A program made the translations under genes and the position numbers. Below are positions 34,151-41,794 of a stretch of DNA of 64,000 nt, in pieces; position 1 is the stretch's first letter, and every line of letters begins with the position of its first letter. Below the pieces are notes generated by a model that worked only from the letters and a program-made list of their open reading frames with translations, was not told where the DNA came from and did no database searches. Source of the stretch: Saprospiraceae bacterium (GTDB lineage Bacteria; Bacteroidota; Bacteroidia; Chitinophagales; Saprospiraceae); contig JAHDDO010000011.1 of NCBI GenBank assembly GCA_020629315.1, positions 1 through 64,000 of the forward strand, given 5' to 3'.

Positions 34151-35467
34151 TTAGGACTCGGCGTTTATTCGCTGAATATTCGCGCCTAGCGCATTTAACC
34201 GTCCATCAATATTTTCGTAGCCTCTATCTATTTGAGAAATATTGTGAATAGTGGAATGACCCTTCGCTGATAAAGCTGCAATTAAAAGAGAGACACCAGC
34301 TCTAATATCAGGCGAACTCATAGATATCCCGCGTAATGGAAACTTCCGATCTAATCCTATGACTGTTGCTCTATGTGGATCGCAGAGAATAATTTGGGCC
34401 CCCATATCAATCAACTTATCCACGAAGAATAATCTGGATTCAAACATTTTTTGATGAACGAGAATACTTCCTTTAGCTTGAATGGCCGTAACCAATAAAA
34501 TACTAATTAGATCAGGCGTGAAACCAGGCCAAGGGGCATCATATACGGTCAAAATAGAGCCATCAATAAAGTTTTGGATCTCATAGTGATCTTGGGCAGG
34601 AATATGAATATCATCCCCTCTAAATTCCATCTGGATACCTAATTTCTGAAAAGTGGATGGAATTATGCCCAAGTGAGGCAAACTCACGTCCTTGATGGTC
34701 AATTCTGAGGCCGTCATAGCCGCTAAACCTATGAAGCTACCTATCTCTATCATGTCCGGTAAAACACGGTGTTCTGTACCGCCTAATCGTTCCACACCTT
34801 CTATGGTCAAAAGATTGGATGCAATGCCTGATATTTGAGCACCCATGCCATTTAACATACTGCACAATTGTTGCAAATAGGGCTCACAAGCCGCATTGTA
34901 TATTTTAGTAGTTCCTTCGGCCAAAACTGCCGCCATAACCACATTTGCTGTTCCTGTTACAGAGATCTCCTCCATATGGATAAAATCACCCTTTAACGCC
35001 GAACCATCCAAATAATATTTATCTTCTTCTGCATTATATTGGAAGGAAGCCCCCAATTTTTGAAACCCTATGAAGTGGGTATCCAAACGTCTACGCCCAA
35101 TTTTGTCGCCACCTGGTTTTGGTAAAAAAGCCTTTCCAAACCTAGCCAGCAATGGGCCCATCAACATAACGGAACCTCTGATTTTTTGTGCTTCTTTTTG
35201 ATAATCAGCAGATGCTAAATAATCCAAATCTATTGTAGAAGCATTAAAACTGTAATCATTTTTACTGAGCGCTTCTACTGTAACGCCTAATCCTTTTAAT
35301 AGCTGAATTAAACGGCGCACATCGAGAATGTCCGGAATGTTTCTAATGATGATAGTTTCCTCACTTAGTAAGACTGCGGAAATAACTTGCAGGGCTTCAT
35401 TCTTAGCTCCTTGTGGTGTGATTGACCCACTAAGTCTTGCATTACCCTCAACCAGAAAAGAACTCAT
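34151..35467 (-). CDS. murA: UDP-N-acetylglucosamine 1-carboxyvinyltransferase MurA, Asp-type
   Basis: 438 residues. It transfers enolpyruvate from PEP to UDP-GlcNAc, the first committed step of peptidoglycan synthesis. KNEALQVISA near the N terminus and RGSVMLMGPLLARFGKA are family signatures. The active-site loop is PGGDKIGRRRLD: the PEP- and fosfomycin-reactive Cys (C115 in E. coli) is Asp121 here, encoded by GAC at 35105-35107 on the minus strand. Cys-to-Asp MurA enzymes are known to remain active and to resist fosfomycin alkylation. It lies downstream of DUF4290 across a hairpin terminator, with no obvious promoter of its own. Confidence 0.96.
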   Translation of the reverse strand: MSSFLVEGNARLSGSITPQGAKNEALQVISAVLLSEETIIIRNIPDILDVRRLIQLLKGLGVTVEALSKNDYSFNASTIDLDYLASADYQKEAQKIRGSVMLMGPLLARFGKAFLPKPGGDKIGRRRLDTHFIGFQKLGASFQYNAEEDKYYLDGSALKGDFIHMEEISVTGTANVVMAAVLAEGTTKIYNAACEPYLQQLCSMLNGMGAQISGIASNLLTIEGVERLGGTEHRVLPDMIEIGSFIGLAAMTASELTIKDVSLPHLGIIPSTFQKLGIQMEFRGDDIHIPAQDHYEIQNFIDGSILTVYDAPWPGFTPDLISILLVTAIQAKGSILVHQKMFESRLFFVDKLIDMGAQIILCDPHRATVIGLDRKFPLRGISMSSPDIRAGVSLLIAALSAKGHSTIHNISQIDRGYENIDGRLNALGANIQRINAES

Positions 35468-35483
35468 ATTTGTTTTTATTAAA

Positions 35484-35509
35484 ATAAAAAAGGGGCCATA
35501 AAAGCCCCT
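35484..35509 (-). terminator. Intrinsic terminator between the DUF4290 gene and murA
   Basis: Read on the minus strand: AGGGGC, a 7-base loop, GCCCCT, then TTTTTTATTTT. It lies 33 bases after the DUF4290 stop and only about 17 bases before the murA ATG. Confidence 0.8.
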
Positions 35510-35541
35510 CTAATATATTAAATAAATCTTTAATATGATAA

Positions 35542-36186
35542 TTACCTTCTTTTTCTCCCACCGCCTCTATAGTTCCGACTTCGGGAATTGTTATTATTCT
35601 TGCTTTGGCGATTGGATCGGCGACGTTTATCAATAGAATCTAATAAGCCATCTAAGGATACCTCTTCCGGTATTATTATAGCTCCATCAGATATATTCTT
35701 TAAATCCTCCTTGATGATTTCATCATTTACATAATGCTCACGATTCCAATTTTTGTACGCCATTTTCATAAATGAACCAATCACCTTATGGTAGGCACGT
35801 TGTTTTGCCTCATCATCCAATGAGTTAGCCTTAGCTATCATAACTTTCAAATAACTTCCATAATGTCTATACGTGTCATTTCGCTGTGGATATGGCACCA
35901 CATCTGGTTTCAATGCATCTTCTTCTGGTGTAGGTATCACGCCTGATGGCGTCTCTACATCTAGCTCATAGTTAGCTATTCTAAATATATGCTTCCAGAT
36001 TTTATCTCTGTATTCCAGGAGATTTTTATGTTGTGGATGCATTTGTATCATTAATTGAGCAATGGCATTTACGGTATTCTGTCGTTTCTCTTTATCCTCA
36101 ATTCCTTTTGCATGTTGTATCAGATTTTGGATATGTCGACCATATTCTGATATTACAAGGTTCTCTTTCTGACTATTATATTCCAT
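35542..36186 (-). CDS. DUF4290 family protein with basic RG-rich tail
   Basis: 214 residues. The helical N-terminal 170 residues, with EYGRHIQNLIQHAKGIEDKE and YRHYGSYLKVMIAKAN, match the Bacteroidota DUF4290 family of unknown function. The last ~30 residues are a low-complexity basic tail with poly-Asn and RGGG (NNNNSRSRNYRGGGRKRR), reminiscent of RNA-binding RGG segments (inference). No signal peptide, so cytosolic. It is 19 bp downstream of glmS in the same operon. Confidence 0.88.
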   Translation of the reverse strand: MEYNSQKENLVISEYGRHIQNLIQHAKGIEDKEKRQNTVNAIAQLMIQMHPQHKNLLEYRDKIWKHIFRIANYELDVETPSGVIPTPEEDALKPDVVPYPQRNDTYRHYGSYLKVMIAKANSLDDEAKQRAYHKVIGSFMKMAYKNWNREHYVNDEIIKEDLKNISDGAIIIPEEVSLDGLLDSIDKRRRSNRQSKNNNNSRSRNYRGGGRKRR

Positions 36187-36205
36187 TTTAATGTATATCT
36201 ATAGA

Positions 36206-38044
36206 TTATTCAACAGTTACTGACTTTGCTAAGTTTCTTGGTTGGTCCACATTACACCCTCGCATAACAGCTATATGATAGGCGAGCATCTGCAAAGGTA
36301 TTACAGATAAAAGTGGTGTTAATGGATCTTCAACATTCGGTATTTCAATGGCAAAATCAGCCAATTTCTTTATCTCTGTATCGCCTTCCGATACTATAGC
36401 AATAATGATCCCTTTTCTTGCTTTTACTTCTTCAATATTACTTACTACCTTTTCGTAATTACGTTTGTTAGTAGCTATAACTACAATAGGCATATGCATA
36501 TCTATAAGCGCAATAGGACCGTGTTTCATTTCAGCGGCCGGGTATCCTTCCGCATGTATGTAAGAAATCTCTTTGAGCTTCAATGCTCCTTCTAGGGCAA
36601 TAGGGAAATTATATCCTCGACCTAAATACAATGAATTATTAGCATCCTTAATCTCACTAGCGATGTATTTTATATGATCATCATTTTGCAAGATCTTTTC
36701 TACTTTTCTAGGGATGGACTCGAGTTCAGTCAATAATTGTCGATAATACCCCTGTGTAATTACGCCTCTCTCATAGCCTAAGATGATGGCCATCAAACTT
36801 AGTACGGTCAATTGACTCGTAAATGCTTTTGTGGAGGCAACGCCTATTTCAGGACCTGCATGCGTATATGACCCGGCATGCGTCTCTCTCGCAATAGAAG
36901 AGCCCACTACATTCACGATCCCATAGATCAGGGCGCCTTTTTGTTTTGCCAACTTAATGGCGGCTAAGGTATCTGCTGTTTCACCAGATTGGGAAAGGGC
37001 TATAATAAAATCATCCTGACGGATAATTGGATTCCTATATCTAAATTCACTCGCATACTCTACCTCAGTTGGTATTCTTGCTAACTCTTCAAATAAATAT
37101 TCTGCGATTAGCGCTGCATGCCAGGAAGTACCACAGGCGGTCAAAATGATACGCTCAGCTTGCTTGATTCGCTTTGTATATTGATCCATACCTCCTAAGC
37201 GAGCCCAACCTTCAGCTGCATTTATCCGCCCTCGCATAGATTCTGCTATGGTGATGGGTTGCTGATAGATCTCTTTAAGCATATAATGCTCAAAACCCGC
37301 TTTTTCTATCGTTTCTAACTTTAGATCAATGTGCTTTATCGGATTTGCGGATACTTCATTATCTAGATTAACTATGGAATACGAACCATTCTTATTTATA
37401 GTTATAATTTCATCTTCCTCTATATAGATGACCTTATCCGTGTATTTCACTATAGGTGTTGCATCAGACGCTAAAAACATTTCTGACTCACCTACACCAC
37501 AAACAAGAGGACTTGAATTCTTAGCACCTACTATTTTTTCAGGGTCCTTAGAATCAAACAATACAATCGCATAGGCCCCAACAACCATGTTCAAAGCCTG
37601 ACGTGTTGCTTCTTCTATTAATAGTCCTTTCGACTTTTGTACCTCTTCAATCAAGTTGACTAATACTTCCGTATCTGTTTCTGATTCGAAGGTGTATCCT
37701 AATTCTTGCAGTGCTGATTTAAGACTAGCATAGTTTTCAATAATCCCGTTATGGATTAATACGATTTCTCCGTTATTTGAAACGTGTGGATGTGCGTTTA
37801 CATCATTGGGACGTCCGTGTGTTGCCCAACGAGTATGGCCAATACCCATGGAACCACTTAGGTCTTTTCCTTCGATCAGCTTTTCAAGCTCTAAAACCTT
37901 TCCTTGTTTTTTATATGTCTTAACATCCCCGTTATAAATAGAAATACCCGCGCTATCATATCCTCGATATTCTAAACGCTTAAGGCCTTCCATAATAATA
38001 GGACTGGCCTCCTTTTTACCAATGTAAGCAACTATACCACACAT
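36206..38044 (-). CDS. glmS: Glutamine--fructose-6-phosphate aminotransferase (isomerizing)
   Basis: 612 residues, canonical length. It forms glucosamine-6-phosphate for UDP-GlcNAc. The N-terminal class II amidotransferase domain begins MCGIVAYIG with nucleophile Cys2. Two SIS domains follow (about 290-430 and 460-600) with CGTSWHAA, SQSGETADT and AEGYPAAEMKHGP. The C terminus is NLAKSVTVE, which closes over the active site in homologues. It sits in an operon with a glgA-like gene, DUF4270 and DUF4290, a usual order in this phylum. No glmS ribozyme-like leader is visible in the 9-bp gap upstream. Confidence 0.97.
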   Translation of the reverse strand: MCGIVAYIGKKEASPIIMEGLKRLEYRGYDSAGISIYNGDVKTYKKQGKVLELEKLIEGKDLSGSMGIGHTRWATHGRPNDVNAHPHVSNNGEIVLIHNGIIENYASLKSALQELGYTFESETDTEVLVNLIEEVQKSKGLLIEEATRQALNMVVGAYAIVLFDSKDPEKIVGAKNSSPLVCGVGESEMFLASDATPIVKYTDKVIYIEEDEIITINKNGSYSIVNLDNEVSANPIKHIDLKLETIEKAGFEHYMLKEIYQQPITIAESMRGRINAAEGWARLGGMDQYTKRIKQAERIILTACGTSWHAALIAEYLFEELARIPTEVEYASEFRYRNPIIRQDDFIIALSQSGETADTLAAIKLAKQKGALIYGIVNVVGSSIARETHAGSYTHAGPEIGVASTKAFTSQLTVLSLMAIILGYERGVITQGYYRQLLTELESIPRKVEKILQNDDHIKYIASEIKDANNSLYLGRGYNFPIALEGALKLKEISYIHAEGYPAAEMKHGPIALIDMHMPIVVIATNKRNYEKVVSNIEEVKARKGIIIAIVSEGDTEIKKLADFAIEIPNVEDPLTPLLSVIPLQMLAYHIAVMRGCNVDQPRNLAKSVTVE

Positions 38045-38053
38045 AGAATTTGC

Positions 38054-39400
38054 TTAAGGTTCTGAAACAACTAATTTAAGTTTTGCTTGACCTTCTCCAG
38101 GTGCATTACCATGTAATACTACTCGTCGAGGTACTTCTAAAGGTTCTTGGGCGACTAATTCAATTATTGGATTGTCAATGGTACCATTTTTAATTTTCAC
38201 CAAATGGTCCGTAATCTTCAATCGATACTTTCTAACTACATTGCCCATATCATCTAATTCTCTCCGCAAGCGGCCATCAAATGATGCAGAACCTAGATTT
38301 ACTATATCCGAAAGTAAGACCTTTTGCCCATCTTCATTCTCATATATGGCCAAAATATTTGCATTTGGCTTATATGTAAATAAATCATCCCCAAGTGTTT
38401 CATTGATGGTGAGTTCGACCTCGCCATAATTTATACCTTGACCTTCAAAGTTTTTAATCTCTGACAAATCCAAGGTTGCGAAAGTACCTCCGGTCGCTTG
38501 GATAAATAGATTTTCGTCGCTATTATCCTCAATGGCCATTTCTACCATTGTACCGGAATAATCATGATTTACCGGATTATGCTTGAATGCCGCCAAATAA
38601 AAATCGTAAAATGTCTTTAATGTATCTGTAGTATAATACATCCTAAGCCTGGCGTCAGTCGTCGCCGAACTCAAATTAACAACACTAAACCCGACAAATG
38701 ACGAAGCATCAGGTTCACTTTCAATAACCATTCCTTTAAAGGTTTCCTGAAATAATGAATCTGATGACACATTCTCATTATTTAACCATAATAAGGAAAA
38801 GAAGTCATCAAGTTTAATTCGTACTTGAGGTATATCTCTAAAGAAAGAATCCAGCACAGGGTTATATACAACGATTGAATCATCATAGCTAATTCGCTGT
38901 ACCGTTTCCCCTATAAGATTAGCGGTATTTGGTTCAATGTAATTAGTGGTATAAAAGGTATCCTGACGATCTTGTATATCTGTATTATGGATGATATCAT
39001 CCAAGCGGTATACCTTAATATCATGGGTAGCATTGAGCTCACCATAGGCCGCTAAACTATCCAAAGGAAGAATCAAAACTAAAGAATCTAGTACTGCGCC
39101 ATCAAAGTCCGGGGTGTTTAGAATGTTTGGACACAACACAAGTTGCTGCTCACTAATCCCAAAAATAGGATCTTCTATTCGCCCTACTCTATAGTTATTG
39201 GGCGCAGAAATTAATAGTCCGTCCGTGGCGAATGTTCGAATGGAATCCGAAAAGGCATTGGTAAAAACAAGATCTAGAGTATCTGTAAAAGATATATCTA
39301 TATTATCTTCTCCAAGTAGTCCTGCACCAATGGAAGATTCTCTATCACATGCAACAAAGCATAATGATAAGATCAAAAAAATCAAGGTTACATACTTCAT
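38054..39400 (-). CDS. DUF4270 family lipoprotein
   Basis: 448 residues. An N-terminal lipoprotein signal MKYVTLIFLILSLCFVAC with lipidated C18 is followed by DRESSIGAGLLGEDNID. The body is rich in beta strands and Asp/Asn, as in DUF4270 proteins of Bacteroidota, which are predicted outer-membrane lipoproteins of unknown function. The neighbours, a glgA-like gene upstream (20-bp gap) and glmS downstream (9 bp), are a conserved arrangement in the phylum and hint at cell-surface glycan work (inference). Confidence 0.9.
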   Translation of the reverse strand: MKYVTLIFLILSLCFVACDRESSIGAGLLGEDNIDISFTDTLDLVFTNAFSDSIRTFATDGLLISAPNNYRVGRIEDPIFGISEQQLVLCPNILNTPDFDGAVLDSLVLILPLDSLAAYGELNATHDIKVYRLDDIIHNTDIQDRQDTFYTTNYIEPNTANLIGETVQRISYDDSIVVYNPVLDSFFRDIPQVRIKLDDFFSLLWLNNENVSSDSLFQETFKGMVIESEPDASSFVGFSVVNLSSATTDARLRMYYTTDTLKTFYDFYLAAFKHNPVNHDYSGTMVEMAIEDNSDENLFIQATGGTFATLDLSEIKNFEGQGINYGEVELTINETLGDDLFTYKPNANILAIYENEDGQKVLLSDIVNLGSASFDGRLRRELDDMGNVVRKYRLKITDHLVKIKNGTIDNPIIELVAQEPLEVPRRVVLHGNAPGEGQAKLKLVVSEP

Positions 39401-39420
39401 TTGATCGGGTGATCTGTGCC

Positions 39421-40230
39421 CTACTCTTCTGTTAGGGTTTTGTAAAATTTAATGTTTTCTGCAGGTAATTCCTCATCTTCAGCATATTCCATGACTGGTA
39501 CTTCCACTTTATCAACCGCCTCGCCTATGGATTTATTTAATGATTTATCCCCTTTCACAACTGCATCTGCGTGTACTAACGCACCTTGGTGTAATCGTAT
39601 TTTGCCTCGACTTTGGTAAATATCTAAATCTTCTCGTTCAATGCCATTTATAGTGGCCAAGTCAAGCAATTTTTTAGAAAAATGCTTTTCATAGGTATCA
39701 TTATAGGCTGTGTAAACACATTTACTATTGCTGAAAATAGGCTCATTCTTATAGACCGTCTTCAAATAAGTCGGAATGAATGCAGTTAACCAACCATGGC
39801 AATGAATAATATCAGGTGCCCATCCAAATTTCTTTACTGTTTCTAAAACACCCTTACAGAAGAAAACCATTCGCTCTTGATTATCCTCAAAAGGCGCATC
39901 TTCTTCGTCATTAAAAATGAACTTTCTCTTAAAAAACTCTTCATTATCCAAGAAATAAACCTGCATTCTTGCTCCTGGCAATGAAGCCACTTTAATGATT
40001 AAAGGGTAATCTTCATCGTCAACAATTATATTCATTCCAGATAAGCGAACCACTTCATGAAGTCGGTGCCTTCGCTCGTTTATGGTTCCATAGCGGGGCA
40101 TAAGTACCCGTACTTCCATACCCCCACTTTGCACTTTTTGTGGTAAACTCCTGACCAACTCTGAAATTTTACCCAATTCTGTGTATGGATTCATTTCCTG
40201 AGTTACGATTAAAACCCGTTTTTTAGTCAT
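39421..40230 (-). CDS. GT5 N-terminal-domain protein (starch/glycogen synthase-like), no GT1 half
   Basis: 269 residues. It matches only the N-terminal Rossmann half of GT5 starch synthases: VLIVTQEMNPYTELGKISEL, RVLMPRYGTINER and PDIIHCHGWLTAFIP. The C-terminal catalytic GT-B half (about 200 more residues) is absent, and the ADP-glucose-binding KxGGL motif reads ELGKISEL, so glycogen synthase activity is doubtful. The same short form is usual upstream of DUF4270-glmS in Bacteroidota, which argues against a frameshift here; DNA downstream encodes DUF4270 with no remnant. An unusual SD-like GAGGAGGA lies about 15 bases before the ATG. Confidence 0.88.
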   Translation of the reverse strand: MTKKRVLIVTQEMNPYTELGKISELVRSLPQKVQSGGMEVRVLMPRYGTINERRHRLHEVVRLSGMNIIVDDEDYPLIIKVASLPGARMQVYFLDNEEFFKRKFIFNDEEDAPFEDNQERMVFFCKGVLETVKKFGWAPDIIHCHGWLTAFIPTYLKTVYKNEPIFSNSKCVYTAYNDTYEKHFSKKLLDLATINGIEREDLDIYQSRGKIRLHQGALVHADAVVKGDKSLNKSIGEAVDKVEVPVMEYAEDEELPAENIKFYKTLTEE

Positions 40231-40264
40231 AAATTTTCTATTATCCTCCTCGAAATTCGGAGTG

Positions 40265-40272
40265 CAAAGATA
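40265..40272 (-). promoter_or_regulatory. -7 box TATCTTTG for the glgA-like/DUF4270/glmS/DUF4290 operon
   Basis: Exact TAnnTTTG on the minus strand, 34 bases before the first ATG of the operon. Confidence 0.65.
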
Positions 40273-40342
40273 GTAAAATAAGGGCAGTTTACCTAACCTA
40301 GCTTAAATGTAAAGTATATGAAAATCAATAATATATGCGCTT

Positions 40343-41752
40343 TTACGTAGCAATAGACTGCATGAGTCCTGCACATACAAGTGCGCCAATTGTCCCAATA
40401 GCATATCCCAATACTGCCATAAGAACGCCAACAGGCGCTAAGGTCGGATTAAATGCCGAAGCTACAATAGGTGCAGAAGCCGCACCCCCTATATTAGCCT
40501 GACTACCCACAGCCACAAAAAAGAAAGGCGCTTTTATCAGTTTTGCCATTACTAACAATAAGGTTACATGGACCAGCATCCATGTAATACCAATGAAAAA
40601 TAGACCCAAGTTATTCACAACTTCTCCTAAATTCATTTTCATGCCAATAGTTGCCACTAAGAAATAAATAAAAATAGAACCCCAAGTAGACGCACCAACA
40701 CCCTCTAATTTTCTAAACCTTGAGAATGAAAGAGCAATACCTATTGAAGTGGATATTACAATTAACCAAAAGAAATGTGACGCTAAACTGTTTAATCCCA
40801 ATTTATTTAAGGTCTCCATTTTGCCTTTCATGATAGGTGTAATAACATCAGCACCCCAATGTGAGATGGCAACACCACCAAAAGCTACTGCCATTAAGAC
40901 GAACAACTTAGTTGTCGTTGGTTTCGACTCGACACTTTTGCGATAATTAGCTACTCGTTCTTGCAAATCATCAATAGCCGTTACGTCTCCTTGCAACCAA
41001 TTGTCAATTTTGTGCCTAATATTAGCACCATACAAAAGAAATCCCATCCAAATATTAGCTACCACAACATCCACAATTATCATGGTGCCAAATAAATTAT
41101 CATCCACTTCGAATATTTCTTTCATCGCCGTCTGATTAGCTCCTCCACCAATCCAGCTGCCGGCTACCGTAGATAACCCTCGCCAAATCATATCAGGATC
41201 ATCACCTAAAATGCCTGGTGCTACATATTTACTTACTAAAAGGGCAATTGGACCACCTATGATTATACCCACTGTTGCGGTGCCAAACATAATTAAGGCC
41301 TTGGGACCTAGGTTAAGTACCCCCTTTAAATCGATACTCAAGCATAATAAAATTAAACTAGCAGGTAGCAAAAATCTGGAAGCTATATAATAGAGGTTTG
41401 AATGGCCCTGGATAGATGTATACTCGGCGGAAGGCACCCCATTTTCCTGTAAAATACTGCTTATTCTATCGAAGCTAGCACCCCATGGTATTTCAATAGC
41501 ATACTTCTGCAATAGTGCGTCTAGTTCTCCAGTATACCAATGAGAGCCTATCAGGTTTAATGGCCAATGAAGCAATGCTGGAAGAAAGTAACATAGCAAT
41601 AAAGCAGGCACGATTCGGTAGAATCGCTGCCACCCTTTGTTTTCCAATGATGACGTATGGAAAATTAAAGCCAATAGGATAATCAGAATACCTAAGGTTA
41701 TGGCATCATTCGTAAAAAAAGGTCTCGCTGCTAAAAAGCTAAAACATTGCAT
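40343..41752 (-). CDS. DUF819 family membrane protein (YjcL-like)
   Basis: 469 residues with about 12 hydrophobic helices. Glycine- and alanine-rich helices include GGPIALLVSKYVAPG, the re-entrant-like WIGGGANQTAMKE, and near the C terminus VGSQANIGGAASAPIVASA, which are the conserved halves of DUF819. The family has a transporter-like inverted-repeat fold; no substrate is established. It is monocistronic, 43 bp downstream of rnr on the same strand but with no visible terminator between. Confidence 0.88.
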   Translation of the reverse strand: MQCFSFLAARPFFTNDAITLGILIILLALIFHTSSLENKGWQRFYRIVPALLLCYFLPALLHWPLNLIGSHWYTGELDALLQKYAIEIPWGASFDRISSILQENGVPSAEYTSIQGHSNLYYIASRFLLPASLILLCLSIDLKGVLNLGPKALIMFGTATVGIIIGGPIALLVSKYVAPGILGDDPDMIWRGLSTVAGSWIGGGANQTAMKEIFEVDDNLFGTMIIVDVVVANIWMGFLLYGANIRHKIDNWLQGDVTAIDDLQERVANYRKSVESKPTTTKLFVLMAVAFGGVAISHWGADVITPIMKGKMETLNKLGLNSLASHFFWLIVISTSIGIALSFSRFRKLEGVGASTWGSIFIYFLVATIGMKMNLGEVVNNLGLFFIGITWMLVHVTLLLVMAKLIKAPFFFVAVGSQANIGGAASAPIVASAFNPTLAPVGVLMAVLGYAIGTIGALVCAGLMQSIAT

Positions 41753-41794
41753 ATATCTTCCTTATAGGAAGCAATATAAGGATTAGACAAAAAC

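Noticed and set aside
39421..40230. Truncation or frameshift of a full glycogen synthase
   Set aside because: The next bases encode DUF4270 with its own signal peptide, and no GT1 remnant is found. The short form is usual at this locus in the phylum.
40231..40264. GAGGAGGA as a Shine-Dalgarno sequence
   Set aside because: It is about 15 bases from the ATG, beyond normal spacing, and other genes here show no SD. Probably chance.
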